A stretch of 64,000 bases of DNA, taken from Macrotis lagotis (Eukaryota; Chordata; Mammalia; Peramelemorphia; Peramelidae). The stretch lies in NCBI RefSeq assembly GCF_037893015.1, contig NC_133666.1, forward strand, positions 627,032,310 to 627,096,309. Direction: 5' to 3'. The notes under the pieces were generated by a model. The model made no database searches and was not told the DNA's origin. It saw only the letters and a program-made list of their open reading frames with translations. Of this stretch, positions 45,103-55,804 are shown one piece after another (within the stretch, counting starts at the first letter, position 1; each line of letters starts with the position of its first letter). The translations under genes and the position numbers were made by a program.

Positions 45103-48100
45103 TTATTTTATTTCAGGCTGCACACACAGGTCTTTGTACACAGTTTCCACAGTGTGGCAGACTTGTTTGAGCTCGATTTCTAAACTATTGATTTTCTCTA
45201 TCTTCTCTGTGAACTCCTGCAGCTTCTCCTGAATGAGCTTGTTATGGTTATCATAAAGTTGATACATCCTTTCTTCCAACTTCTCAACAAAATCTGACAC
45301 CTTTGAAGGCAAAAGTTAAATGTTCTTTAGGAATTAAACAAGAATAGAAATGAATGTTTATTCTAAATAGGCCCTTTCTTGTGTGATATTAAAAAGCTAC
45401 TCTCAGGAAAATGGAGTGGAAAAAAATACAAGCTTTTTTTTTAATCTAAATTTTCAAAAAGAATCAGTCCCTAAAATCAATAACGAATAATCCTCTAAGT
45501 CTAAGTTGTCAGAATTCTCTTTATTTCTTTACTCAAACTCAGAGATGTTTAGCCTGAAGAATGGGGGCTTCTGCTGCTAAAGCTCACATGGTAGGAATAA
45601 GAAATCTGAGACTGAAAGTTATCACTAGCTCATCTTTTGGAGAGAGAATTTTGGTTTGGCTTTTGGAAAATAACACCCTCAACCTTAAAGAAAACTCTAT
45701 AGCAACTGGCCCCACCCAACAAACTGTTGTGCTTTTACTAGAGTCCAAGCAGTTTCTCAAAAGTCTGACACTTCTGGCTAGTTATTACTCAAGGCTTTCT
45801 ACCTTCAGCTTGAGGCTGTCTCTGAAGTTGCTCATGAGTGTGTGGTCCTTCTGCCTGCTTTCATTGATGCTGTCAATCAATTGCTGAACCCTTTTTTGTA
45901 AAGTTTCGATGCTGGCATCCAGAGCTACAAAGAAACTTGATGTCTTTCCATCCGAGGTTTCAGTGTGGTTTTCTGCATTGGAGACTGACAGGGAAGGGCT
46001 AGGAAATCTATGCCTGGATGACATAAGGGAAAGAGCAGAATGCTGGTTTAAGGATATGCATGGGGGTATATCTCAAGAAAAAGGGAGTCAGCATGGTGTG
46101 ATGCAAAGAACATGTGGCCAGAATTCAACAGACCTAGGTTTAAGTCTTCTCTTACCACCATGACCTTGAGAGATTCATTTCCCCTCTCAAGTCCTCAATT
46201 TCCTCATTTTATAGCTGAGGAAATTGGTCTAGATTCCAAAAGACCCTTCCTGTTCTATCATGTGACAGTGACACTGGGCACAAATCTAGAGATGGGAAAG
46301 GAATTAAAGGAAATCTTCAGTTTCTAGTGCTTTTGCCCTATCCTCACCCTTCTCTGCTCTTTTTTTTTCTGTCTCAGACCTTGAAATGAAAGAAAATGAG
46401 ATTTGTTGTTTTCCCTTTAAGTTATCAATATAAATCTTGCTCAAACTGCTCACAGCCAAAAGCCACTCCTATATGAGGAAAGATATCTCATGATGGAATC
46501 TTTCCTTTGACTCAAAGCAAATGAAAGGAGATTGAATTAATCTGGTGCATTCAAATTTGTTCACAAAACAAAAGACCAAATCAGATGTTCTCAGAAATCA
46601 TGTTTATTTTACAAGTCTTTCCCATGAGCATCTATTCTTTTATATTTGATTTTTCTCAATACTAAAGCAGCTGCATATTAATCAGGATGCTAATTAATCA
46701 CAAGCCTCTCTGTGCCTACATTCACCAATTAAGCTTAATAAAGAAAATGAACCCTCTCCTCCACCATTTCCTTAGTGGGTTCTGTTGAGGTGGCATGGAT
46801 AGAGTCCAGGGAAGAAAGCCCACATGCAAAGGGCTTTATGTTGACATCCTTGTGTGCGTAAGGCTGTGAGCTGAGGCTCAATCAATCGCTTCTGCATTAA
46901 TGTATTCTAGTCTGTCCTCAGGATCTCCTTCAATCCCTAATGCTGTTGGAAGGATTAGGACATCCAGTTCTATAGCCTTGCCTGTGCTGGCATTACGCCT
47001 GCGGAAACAGTGGCGGGAACAGGCCTCAGTAAACCAAGCCATCTGTTAAGGTAAAGTTGTGATTGGCTGGAGTGGAAGCCAGAGAAGCCTGCTGTGATTA
47101 GCTTTGTCGCTTTTCACAGAAATACAAGTAAACAATACACATGCCACTTACGAACACCGCAGGCAGCAACCCTCAAGAGATGTGGCCAGTTAATCAAACA
47201 TTCGAGGAGGAACAAGACAAAATCTTCAGCTCTAGGCACAATGATGTTCCTCTGAAACACTTCCAGAATGGGAAAGGGGGAATGAAGGATCTAGGTATGA
47301 GTATATAGCTTTCCTCATAAAATATACAGATTATTTAACTTTCTGCTAAGCATTGATAACTAGATCTACCCAGTACTCTTATATAAATTGTTGCAGTTGA
47401 ATGAGAAAAAAAATCATTGCCTTTTTTTTGTAGGGTTTTTTTTTGCAAGGCAAATGGGGTTAAGTGACTTGCCCAAGGCCACACAACTAGGTAATTATTA
47501 AGTGTCTGAGACCGGATTTGAACCCAGTATTCCTGACTCCAGGGCTGGTGCTTTATCCACTGCGCCACCTAGCCGCCCCAAATCATTGCCTTTTTAAAGG
47601 AGATCAGGGATTAAATTCAGATTCAAAACAGTTCAGAGCTAGAGGAAATATTAAAGATTATCCAGAGAAGCAGTGGTAAAGTTAGAAAGCATGCTGGCCT
47701 GGGATTATAAAACCTGAGATCAAGTCCCTGCTACATCACCAATTCCTGTGACCCTCCACAAGTCTTTTCACTTTGTCATAAGATCATAGCTCTAGAGCTA
47801 AAAAGGACCTAAGAAGCTGTCTGGTCCAATTTCTTACATTTTACAGATGAGGAAATTGAGATCAATGGAAGGTAGCTCCAAATTCAATGCTTTTTGCACT
47901 GGACCTTGCACTGGATAAATTTATACAGAATGTCAAAAATGGAAAGAACTTCCCAGAATTCTTTCCATCATTAAGTCCAAAGAGAATGCAATTTGTTTTC
48001 TTCTTCCTGTTCAGTTCTTGAATTTAGTAATCTTTAACAGGGAGTTGGACCTGGGTACACAACCTGATTTCTTTCATGTGCCCCCTTCTGTCCCTCCTCC

Positions 48101-49631
48101 AGCAACCATTCTAATTCAGCCCTCAAGCACTTTTTGCCTTCATTATTTGGACTTTCACTTCTAGGCTCTATCTTCTCCAAATTCCTTCTTCACACCATAG
48201 TCTAAATAATTTTCCTAATAAACTATTATGGTCATATTACTCTATTAACAAATTTTCATTGTACTTCCCTTTTTCTATAAAATAAAATTTAAAATCTGGA
48301 TTCTGATATTCCAGGCCCTCCACAATTTGGCTCCAAGCCACCTTCCCAGATGAACTCAAATCACTTCTCTCCTATAACTCTTCATTCCAATTAAACCAAC
48401 TACTTTTCATTCCTTGTTCACATACAGCCCTTTCCCATCTCACACTTTGGTTGTACTCCATTTCTATTTGTTGAAATTCTTCCCTCCAAGCACAAACTCA
48501 GCTGTTATCTTCTTATGAATCCTTCTCCCCCAATTCCCACTCAAGCTGAAAGTAATCCCTTTTCTCATAGAGATCTCCTTGAAGGTCTCCTTTGCACTTA
48601 CCCCATCCTCCCTGATATTTTAATGTGACTTTGTTCTCTTTAAATTGTAAGCTCCTTAAGAATAGGTCATATTCTTTCTTTGTATCATCACTTAGAATCA
48701 CTGAATGAGAACTGGTGACCATAGGCCATTAGTCCAATTTATTGATTTTACAGATGAGAAAACTCAGCTCCTAGCATAGTGCTTAACACTTGATGGGAAT
48801 TTATTAAATGTTGAATTGAAGAGATGAAAGCCCAGAGAGTTAGGGGGATAATAGAATTATAGATTTTTAAACTGGAAAGGAACTGAGAAGTCATCTAATT
48901 CAATAACTGAATTTTAAAGAGGTTGCCTAACATCACACAAATAGTAAATGAGAGCAACAGGATTTGAATTCAGGTCTTGTGATTCCAGAACCAGTACTCT
49001 TTCCATTGTAACTTAATGTCTCAAAACTTTTTTCCTGGGGGCGGCTAGGTGGATAAAGCACCAGCCCTGGAGTCAGGAGTACCTGGGTTCAAATCTGGTC
49101 TCAGACACTTAATAATTACCTAGTTGTGGCCTTGAGCAAGCCACTTAACCCTGTTTGCCTTGCAAAAACCTAAAAAAAAAAAACCCTTTTTTCCTAAGAC
49201 AATGACTTAGGAGCATAGCTGAAATTAGAAACCAGGCTTTCTGCCTTCTAGGTCTGAGTCCATTCTGCCACCCCACTCAGTTTTCTGTAATAAGAGCATT
49301 TTCATAATTTTTCAGTTGTCTTAACAATGATTCATCATTTTGTAGTATGATTTTGCCCAATTTCTACATAATTCTTGTCCCTTCTTTGGGCATGAATTTA
49401 AGCAGCAGGCTGTGCCCAAGGCAGCTCCTTACAAAGTCAAGGCCTGAGAAGCACCTGCATTATCAGTTAGTCCTGACATACACAGTGCAGAATTAGAGAA
49501 GTTTCCAGGAATTCTTACCTTCCCTGTACACCACAAGGTGAGCTGCTTTTTCCCAAATCAAAGTGGATAGAAGGCCCTTCTTGATCCAGATGCTGATCCT
49601 GTTCCTTATTTTTGGGGTCCTGTTCAGACAT
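45103..49631 (-). CDS. SYCE2: Synaptonemal complex central element protein 2, three coding exons
   Basis: Minus-strand exons 49631-49519, 46013-45803 and 45300-45103 join in phase to 173 aa, close to the short mouse form (about 171) and shorter than human (218). The conserved helix reads ALDASIETLQKRVQQLIDSINESRQKDHTLMSNFRDSLKLK then VSDFVEKLEERMYQLYDNHNKLIQEKLQEF in separate exons, closely matching human SYCE2. It ends ELKQVCHTVETVYKDLCVQPEIK. SYCE2 pairs with TEX12 to form long alpha-helical fibres in the central element between homologous chromosomes in meiotic prophase. The ATG exon has an acceptor ending at 49638 (AG before ACTGTC), so a 5' non-coding or short coding exon lies upstream, probably in the CpG island near 51.6 kb. 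The N-terminal exon (MSEQDPKNKEQDQHLDQ) is poorly conserved, so the first exon is the least certain part. Confidence 0.92.
45108..45113 (-). terminator. SYCE2: SYCE2 poly(A) signal overlapping the end of the reading frame
   Basis: The last codons read GAA ATA AAA TAA on the minus strand, so AATAAA lies across the final Glu-Ile-Lys codons, just before the stop. No other AATAAA was noticed between here and the GCDH 3' end about 500 bp away. Confidence 0.55.
46088..46260 (+). mobile_element. MIR element
   Basis: 'atgcaaagaacatgtggcca', 'gaccttgagagattcatttc', 'cctcattttatagctgagga', a typical MIR order. Confidence 0.6.
47011..47066. promoter_or_regulatory. E2F-type motif and CCAAT box in the SYCE2 intron
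   Basis: TGGCGGGAA at 47011-47019 and inverted CCAAT (ATTGG, 47062-47066), inside a stretch near 46970-47190 with a few CpGs that shows no repeat. Confidence 0.3.
47427..47578 (-). mobile_element. CORE-SINE, short type, SYCE2 intron
   Basis: Duplication 'aaatcattgcctttt' on both sides (near 47412 and 47580). Confidence 0.9.
47660..47895 (+). mobile_element. MIR and MIR-like fragments
   Basis: 'gcatgctggcctgggattat', 'gtgaccctccacaagtcttt', then 'attttacagatgaggaaatt'. Confidence 0.45.
48180..48815 (+). mobile_element. L2-type LINE 3' region
   Basis: 'ccaggccctccacaatttgg', 'taaattgtaagctccttaag', 'tagcatagtgcttaacactt' in L2 order. Confidence 0.6.
48840..49010. mobile_element. Old MIR/L2-like fragment
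   Basis: 'aactggaaaggaactgagaa', 'ggttgcctaacatcacacaa', 'gatttgaattcaggtcttgt'. Confidence 0.4.
49037..49183 (+). mobile_element. CORE-SINE, short type, head deletion
   Basis: 'gggcggctaggtggataaag': about 9 bp of the head (box A) are missing compared with other copies. Confidence 0.85.
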
Positions 49632-49929
49632 GACAGTCTATAAAAATGGGAAACGGAATCTCAGAGAAGGATACCTGAGGAAGCATGGCTGTATATTATA
49701 TTTGTCAGTTTAATTAATGCTTTCCTGGAATTAAGGGGTATAGATACTTCCCCTACCTTCCTAATCAGACCATTATGTTAGATATAGGGGAAAGGTGTTT
49801 ACTGCTTTTATTGGAGGTTTCTGTCAGATACTTGTTTTGCATGGCAGAGAGGAAGCTGTTTGGAATGGGAGATCAGCTCCTTTCTTAAAACCAGCCAGGA
49901 ACAGATTGTCCTGAATTTAAGCTGGGATC

Positions 49930-51340
49930 CAGAGACATTTGTTTGAGACCAACTTGTGGGTCCAAAACCCCATTACCAGAATGTTCAGGTCTAAGCCTGG
50001 ATTAAGGTTGGCTTTGTAGGGGTAGGGGTTGCTATTTTCCCAGATTGCAGCATAGGAAATTGTGGTAATTGTTTTGGGTAGGGGCATTACAATGTATTCT
50101 GGTTTGGGGGCAAAGTTGGAGCTATTGGTTTCTCAAGATTCAAGGTGAGGGCATTTTTCCTGAGGACTTAGATTGAGCCTGAGATTGTTAGCTTTCAAAA
50201 AGAAGAGATTTCTAGGTCCTCTGGCTCTGGGATGGGCACTTTTAGGTTTGGAAGTTGGTGTTATAGGTCTGTTAAGGTTCTCAAGTTTTTTTGAGGGGAA
50301 TTACATCTGGGTCCTGGTTCTAGGATGAAGCTGAGGGTATGATCTTTGTGAGAGATGAGACTTCTGTTCTGCTGATGTTGGGGCTGTCAACCTTTTGGGG
50401 AGATGAGCATTTTTGGATCCCTGGTTTTGGGGCTGACACTTGTTAGCTCTGGGGAGGGGACTATGTTTTTTTTTTCAAGGCAATGGGGTTAAGTGGCTTG
50501 CCCAAGGCCACACAGCTAGGTCACTATTAAGGGTCTGAGGTTGGATTTGAACCCAGGTACTTCTGACTCCAAGGCCGGTGCTCAATTCACTGCACCACCT
50601 AGCTCCCCAAGGGGACTATGTTTAAGGTTTTAGAATGCAGTGGTCAGATTTCCAGAATAAGGGTTCTCTGGGCCCAAGGTGGAATAGTTTTAAAGTTCTG
50701 ACCTTGTGGCTGAAGGACTAAAGCTGTTGTGGGTTTCTAAGTGGCTGTTGGGGGGGGTAGAGGGAAGCGGGTGAACATGGATGAAGGTTTCTGAGCTTTA
50801 GTGGGGGTAAGATCCTGAGTCCCAACTCAAGACTGAGACTGTCATTTGGGGGACGGGAACTGAGGATTTTATGTCCTGCAGTTCTGACATTGAGGCTATT
50901 AGATTTTTAAGGCAGGAATTTCTGTTCCCCTGGGTCTTGGGTACAATGTCATATTTGGGGGGGGGGGAATAAAGGTTTAACGCCTAAGTACTGGGATGTT
51001 AGCTTTTGGGGGGGTTGCAATATGAAAGTTGGAGATATCCAGCTCGGGAGCAAGATTCAGCTTTTTGAGATGTTTTTCTGACTCTGGGGCTGAACTATCT
51101 TGGGGGAAAAAGGATTTTGGTCCCTACCTCTAGATTCCATGATGTCTTTTAACAAAGAAAGATTTGGGGGGGTCCCTCCCTGGCCTAAGGGTGCTGGCTT
51201 AAGGAGGTTCCCCCAGATCTATAATGGGGCTGTCAGCTTTGGGGGCTCCTCCCCTCCCCCCCAGGGATGTTTCTGGAACTTAGCTCATAAGCTTTGGGAA
51301 GGGGCCGGGTCTCAAGCCCCCCCCTCCCGCCAGGCTTTTG
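49930..51340 (+). repeat. Degenerate G/T-rich tandem array in SYCE2 intron 1
   Basis: Recurrent words on the plus strand: 'ggggctgtcaaccttttggg' (50381), 'ggggctgacacttgttagct' (50432), 'gatgttagcttttggggggg' (50996), 'ggggctgaactatcttgggg' (51086), 'ggggctgtcagctttggggg' (51225), each followed by a G run and 'aaggatttt/ggtttctgggtcc' variants. Spacing is irregular, roughly 50-90 bp. The 5' edge is vague. Confidence 0.55.
50470..50610 (-). mobile_element. CORE-SINE inside the G-rich tandem array
   Basis: Inverted short-type copy; perfect duplication 'ggggactatgttt' on both sides. Confidence 0.9.
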
Positions 51341-51359
51341 ATGATGAAGGTTTCCGGTC

Positions 51360-52060
51360 CCCCCCCCCAACCGGGTGTACAGCCCTTGGAAGGGCGAGGC
51401 TTCCGGGTCCCCTCCCTGCTGCTTCCCTGCCACACCTCCGGCCTCCCCCCGTTTGTCTGGGGGTCAGTCGATCCGTCCGTCCTTCCGCAGGGCCGGGTTC
51501 CTGCCCCTGGAGGCTCCTTGGAATAATGGGTCTCGCCCTGGGCCCCGGGGCCGCGGAGCTAGGCCTGGAGAGGAGGCTCGGCGCGCATCCCTCTCGAGGA
51601 CGCCGCCTCGGGCCTTCCCGCCTTCCCGCCGCGGCCCACCGCGCATGCGCCGCTCCGCGCCGCCGCGTGCGCGCCGAACTGCCCCGCCCCTCCGCGCCGT
51701 GCGCGCCCCCCCGCGGCCGTGAGGGCGGGGCTCCCTCCCGGACCGGGCTCCTCCCCTCCCCCCGCCGCGCTCCCGCCCTTTCCTCGCGCCTGGGGCGGCT
51801 CCCAGGACTGCGGCGAGGCCGCCACCTGGAGCGGGGCGCCCCTCCGGCCCGCGGTGCCCTCCCTCGGGGCACCAGGCCCGGGGGCCTGGACCAGCAGCTG
51901 TGCGCGGGGGGCCGCGGGAACCCGAAGCTACACGGTCCGCGGGGACGGCGTTACACGGGGGCCAGGGGCGCTGGAATCTGGAAGTCGAGTTCAAGTTCAG
52001 CCTCGCTGGCCTTCCCAGTTAGTGGCGCGTCCCGGGGCGGGAGTCCTCGGGCTGTCAAAT
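51360..52060 (-). promoter_or_regulatory. SYCE2: CpG island, candidate SYCE2 promoter
   Basis: Dense CpG, 1.7 kb upstream of the first SYCE2 coding exon. It holds a perfect NRF1 palindrome GCGCATGCGC (51641-51650) and, 11-26 bp away, TTCCCGCC repeated twice head to tail (51615-51630), an E2F-type motif. No TATA box. Minus-strand use is inferred from position; an antisense plus-strand transcript cannot be excluded. A splice donor GTGAGG on the minus strand near 52146 is one possible end of exon 1, but it lies beyond the island core. I could not settle exon 1. Confidence 0.6.
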
Positions 52061-52804
52061 GGGGCTAATGATAGCCTCCCTCCTCGCCAAGCTGTTGGGA
52101 GAAGCGTCTGGCACTTGGAGGCGAAGCTGCTGGAGAGCAGGCACCTCACGCATTGAACTCCGCCTCCAGGGGGTAGCCATGGGCATGGGCACAGCCATGG
52201 GCATGGGCACGTAGTCCTGCTGGGCGACCCATAGACACTTCCTGCCGGGACGAGGCTCCAGGACTGGGATGGCCCTGCCTGGGAAGGCAGATTTCACTCA
52301 GACTCAGGTGGTAAATAGATGTCAAGTCCAGTGAGAGCAGGTGTCATCCCATCTCCCTCAACTCAGAAGAATGGCAGGGACCCCAAAAAGTCTGGAAAAG
52401 AAAAAGCGGGGTCCAGCATAACAACCTTGTGAGAATTTTTAAAAGTTCCTTAACCTGACCGGCTTCTGTTTTCAATTCCATAAAATAATTTAATTGGGCT
52501 AGGTGCTCTCCATGGTCCTTTCTAACGCTGAAGTCAATGAGTCTTTTTCTCACGATGCCCATGATGATTCTCATCATTTCCCACCTGGTTATCTACAGAA
52601 ATTCGTCTTCCTGTAAAATCATATCAGCTCTGAAACTCGCCTCGTGACTCTGGGGCTTCTCCCTCTCTCTGATTGAAAAAAGTAGACAGAAGAAATGTGA
52701 GATCCCCCAGTTCCTTCATTTAAGGAGGGGCCCAGGGTAGCCATAGCATCATTTCTCATCTTTTAGCAGCATATCATCATGCCCCAGACCTATCGATCCT
52801 CTCT

Positions 52805-52958
52805 CTTCTCCTTCCATTAGAGTGTCAACTTTCACTAGACTATAATCTCCTTGAGAGCATGGCCTATCTTTTGTCTTTCTTTGATTCCCTTAGTATAGCA
52901 AAGTGTCTGACACCTTTTAAGCTCTATAATAAATGCTTATTGACTTGACTCGACTGAT
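52805..52958 (+). mobile_element. L2-type LINE tail
   Basis: 'actataatctccttgagagc', 'tagcaaagtgtctgacacc', 'ctataataaatgcttattga'. Confidence 0.6.
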
Positions 52959-52959
52959 T

Positions 52960-53860
52960 GTCATATGAGTCTATAGGCAAGAGGTCACTGGCATTGAATT
53001 GGGGCTGCTGAGTTTCTGTAAGGTAGACTAGAAGAGCTAAGACTGTGGCCTAGAGATTTTGATCAAGACAAGAACCATACCAAGAAAGGATTCTAAATAT
53101 CATCTATTGAGAATTTAGTTGGGCTGTTGAAGTGAGAAGTGGAAACTGATTTCCAGTGCTCTTTTTTAAAATAATTTCTTTTGCTATATAATTCATGATC
53201 CAAAGATGGGGCATATATATACATAACCCTCCCTTTAATCATTTTCCAGAGCTGTGGAGACAGGCAATTTGGGAATTTTCTCCTGATACTCTGAGGAGAT
53301 TCAGAAGAAAATTTATATGATGGCTGGAAGTAGATGGAGTAACACAGACTCTTATAATCCATTCCCTCCCTTTTGCTTTAGTCAATAAATTATGTGATCC
53401 AAGTATGTAAAATATTTGAGTCCTCTGGATGTCAGTGGGATTTGAACAGAAGCAAGAAAGACCCAATAATAGGCCAAGCTCTAGAGTTGTGTACAGAATA
53501 GTTTCCATATTCTGATATTTTGAATGGCATTTCCTTTCATTTTCTAGTATAATTCTGAATCCAGTTAGGACCAGTGTGTGAAGCAGCCTTCTTAGTGTTG
53601 ATGAGGATGGGGTGAAAAGTAGTCTAGGCATTTGTAGTTTATGATAGAAAGATTATCTCAATAATGCTCCAGAGAGACTACACAGAGACTACTGTGCTGG
53701 TAACTCACTCTTACCTGTGATTCTAAGAAGTTGTAGTCTGTCCAATGACTACATCCCAGTAATTCATCTTGGAAGATGAGTTAAAACAGGCTGTGGCCAA
53801 CTGACAGGTTTCAAAGTTAGGGGATGTCTACTCTAAGACTTCCCGTGGCAGAATGGGCAG
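52960..53860. other. AT-rich intergenic stretch without a recognised feature
   Basis: No gene, named repeat or motif recognised. The 89- and 130-aa minus-strand frames overlap and show no domain. Confidence 0.4.
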
Positions 53861-53864
53861 ATTA

Positions 53865-54004
53865 AAACAATTTATTCCAATGGTCACATATGGAAAACAC
53901 CAAAGTCATCACTTTCATGATTCTGGAAGACAGTGTGAGGTTGATGACTGTGTAATTCCAAGGCACTTAAATCCATAAATCCATTTCACTAGCAAGTCAA
54001 GCCA

Positions 54005-54055
<51 letters not shown>

Positions 54056-54110
54056 GACACCACCCATGTCATCTTTCTTCCCAAAAACAAAAGACAAACA
54101 GCTGATGGCT
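53865..54110 (+). mobile_element. Marsupial LINE-like repeat 3' end (RTE-like, unnamed), with (CA)n
   Basis: 'tgattctggaagacagtgtg', 'atttcactagcaagtcaagc', '(ac)20' at 54010-54048, 'aaaagacaaacagctgatgg'. Confidence 0.45.
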
Positions 54111-54324
54111 CAAAAAACATGCCATCTGGTGGGCAAGTCAAATATTACATTCTCTTCCTGGATAATTAATGCAATGTCATGCTACCTTTCTATAGGTGTA
54201 AGGAAAGCAACACCTTAATTAATTTTATCTGTTTGTAGTATCACAAATCTCAAAGAGACCACATAAGTATTTTATATTTCTAAAGTTATCCTCGGAACTT
54301 TCTTTTTCTTTAAAGTTTCTTTGC

Positions 54325-54450
54325 TAGATTCCCAGTTAATGATATCTTATTCATTTTTATATCACAGTGTGAGTGATTCTCAGCTTTTCTCAGAGATTTA
54401 AATGGGGAATAGTAGCAATAGGAACAAGGATTCTGTCCATGTGACTGCAT
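54325..54450. repeat. Direct repeat, copy A (pair with 55433)
   Basis: 'gattcccagttaatgatatc' to 'aggaacaaggattctgtcc'; about 85% identical to 55433-55562 by eye. Confidence 0.7.
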
Positions 54451-54794
54451 CTCAAGTCTAACTGTCCCCCTTCCCACAAAAATGAATTTGCTTCAGATAT
54501 ACTTAGAATTATTCTGATGCATTTTATGCAACCATTTTCAATTTGATTCAATTCATTTACCATTTTAAAAAATATCTACTATGGATTGGGCCATGGGGAT
54601 ACAGAGATGAAAGAAAATAATCTTTTCCTTCTAGAATCCAATCATTTAATGGTGCTGTGGAGTGTCTAGCATGAATGAAAATAAAATATTACACCAGGTA
54701 GGTTAAGATGAGGGAAAAGACAAAGAAACTTGAGACGTAAGAGATCATTTTCAAAGGCTCCATGGAGAAGGCTGAACCTTGATTTTGAAAGGAA

Positions 54795-55022
54795 GGATTT
54801 GGGCAGCTAGGTCAGCAACTAGAATATTGTACTTAGAGGTCAGGAAGAGTTGAGTTCAAATCTGGTCTCAGTTATTTACTATTGTAACCTTGAGCAAGTC
54901 AACTAATCTCTTTATTTTATACCTGTAAAACAGGTATAAAACTATAGCATCTATTTCCCAGGGTTGGGTGTTTAGAAAAAATAGACTTTGGAAACCTTAT
55001 CATGCTATATAAATGCTTATTG
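54795..55022 (+). mobile_element. CORE-SINE/MIR-like old copy
   Basis: 'gggcagctaggtcagcaact' to 'gagcaagtcaactaatctct' and 'tatataaatgcttattg'. Confidence 0.6.
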
Positions 55023-55027
55023 TAATT

Positions 55028-55070
55028 ACTACTACTACTACTACTACTATTATTATTATTATTATTATCA
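55028..55070. repeat. (ACT)n(ATT)n trinucleotide repeat
   Basis: About seven ACT units then seven ATT units, directly after the old SINE. Confidence 0.9.
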
Positions 55071-55432
55071 CAATGGATGATAATATGGTTGAGAAGGGAT
55101 GAGATGGAAAATAAATTCTAGGTATGGGGAAAAGTAGAGGATGAGAACAGAAAACCAAAAATAGCTTAATTTAGCTATAATAGAGATTATATATTGTGAA
55201 ATAAAGCTGTAAAGATAAGTGGCACTTGATTATGAAGAATTTGAAGGATTTAGAAGTTAAAACTTCATTTCATAAGAAATGACAATTGAGTAGAGAATGG
55301 TATGCCCATATTAGTGCATTAAGAAGATGAATTAGATAATGTTTAAGGGAAGGACTGGAAGAGGAGAAACTGGAGGAGAGAGAGCAATTAAATGACTGTT
55401 ACAATGAAGGTAGTTAGTTCAAAGTTTCTATT

Positions 55433-55562
55433 CTAGATTCCCAGTTAATAATATCTTATCCATTTTTACATCAGAGTGTGTGTGACTTTCATCTTTTCTC
55501 AAAAAAAAACAAAGGTTTGAGTGGGGTAATAGGAGCAATAGGTGCAAGGATTCTGTCAGTGG
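55433..55562. repeat. Direct repeat, copy B (pair with 54325)
   Basis: 'gattcccagttaataatatc' to 'aggtgcaaggattctgtcag', with a short A-rich insertion. Confidence 0.7.
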
Positions 55563-55564
55563 AT

Positions 55565-55775
55565 AGAAGTCAAAAAGACTCATCTTCATGAGTTCAAATC
55601 GAGCCTTCGACCTTACTAATGTTGTTTCCCTGGGCAAGTCACTTAACCCTGATTGCCTCACTTTCCTCATTGACAAAATAAACCAGAGAAGGAAATGTCA
55701 AACCATTCCAGGAGGAAAGCCCAAATGGGACCAGGAAGAGTCAGAAACACCAAGCAACAACAACAAAGCAATTAC
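55565..55775 (+). mobile_element. CORE-SINE, long type
   Basis: 'catgagttcaaatcgagcct' to 'aggaagagtcagaaacacca' with a (CAA)n tail. Confidence 0.75.
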
Positions 55776-55804
55776 CTATAGGAACTTAATGAGAGCCTAA
55801 ACTA

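Noticed and set aside
51100-52156. 322-aa and 145-aa plus-strand frames and 186/176-aa minus-strand frames
   Set aside because: CpG-island composition keeps stop codons rare; sequences are Pro/Arg/Gly/Ala rich with no domain, and no known gene of this synteny block starts there on the plus strand.
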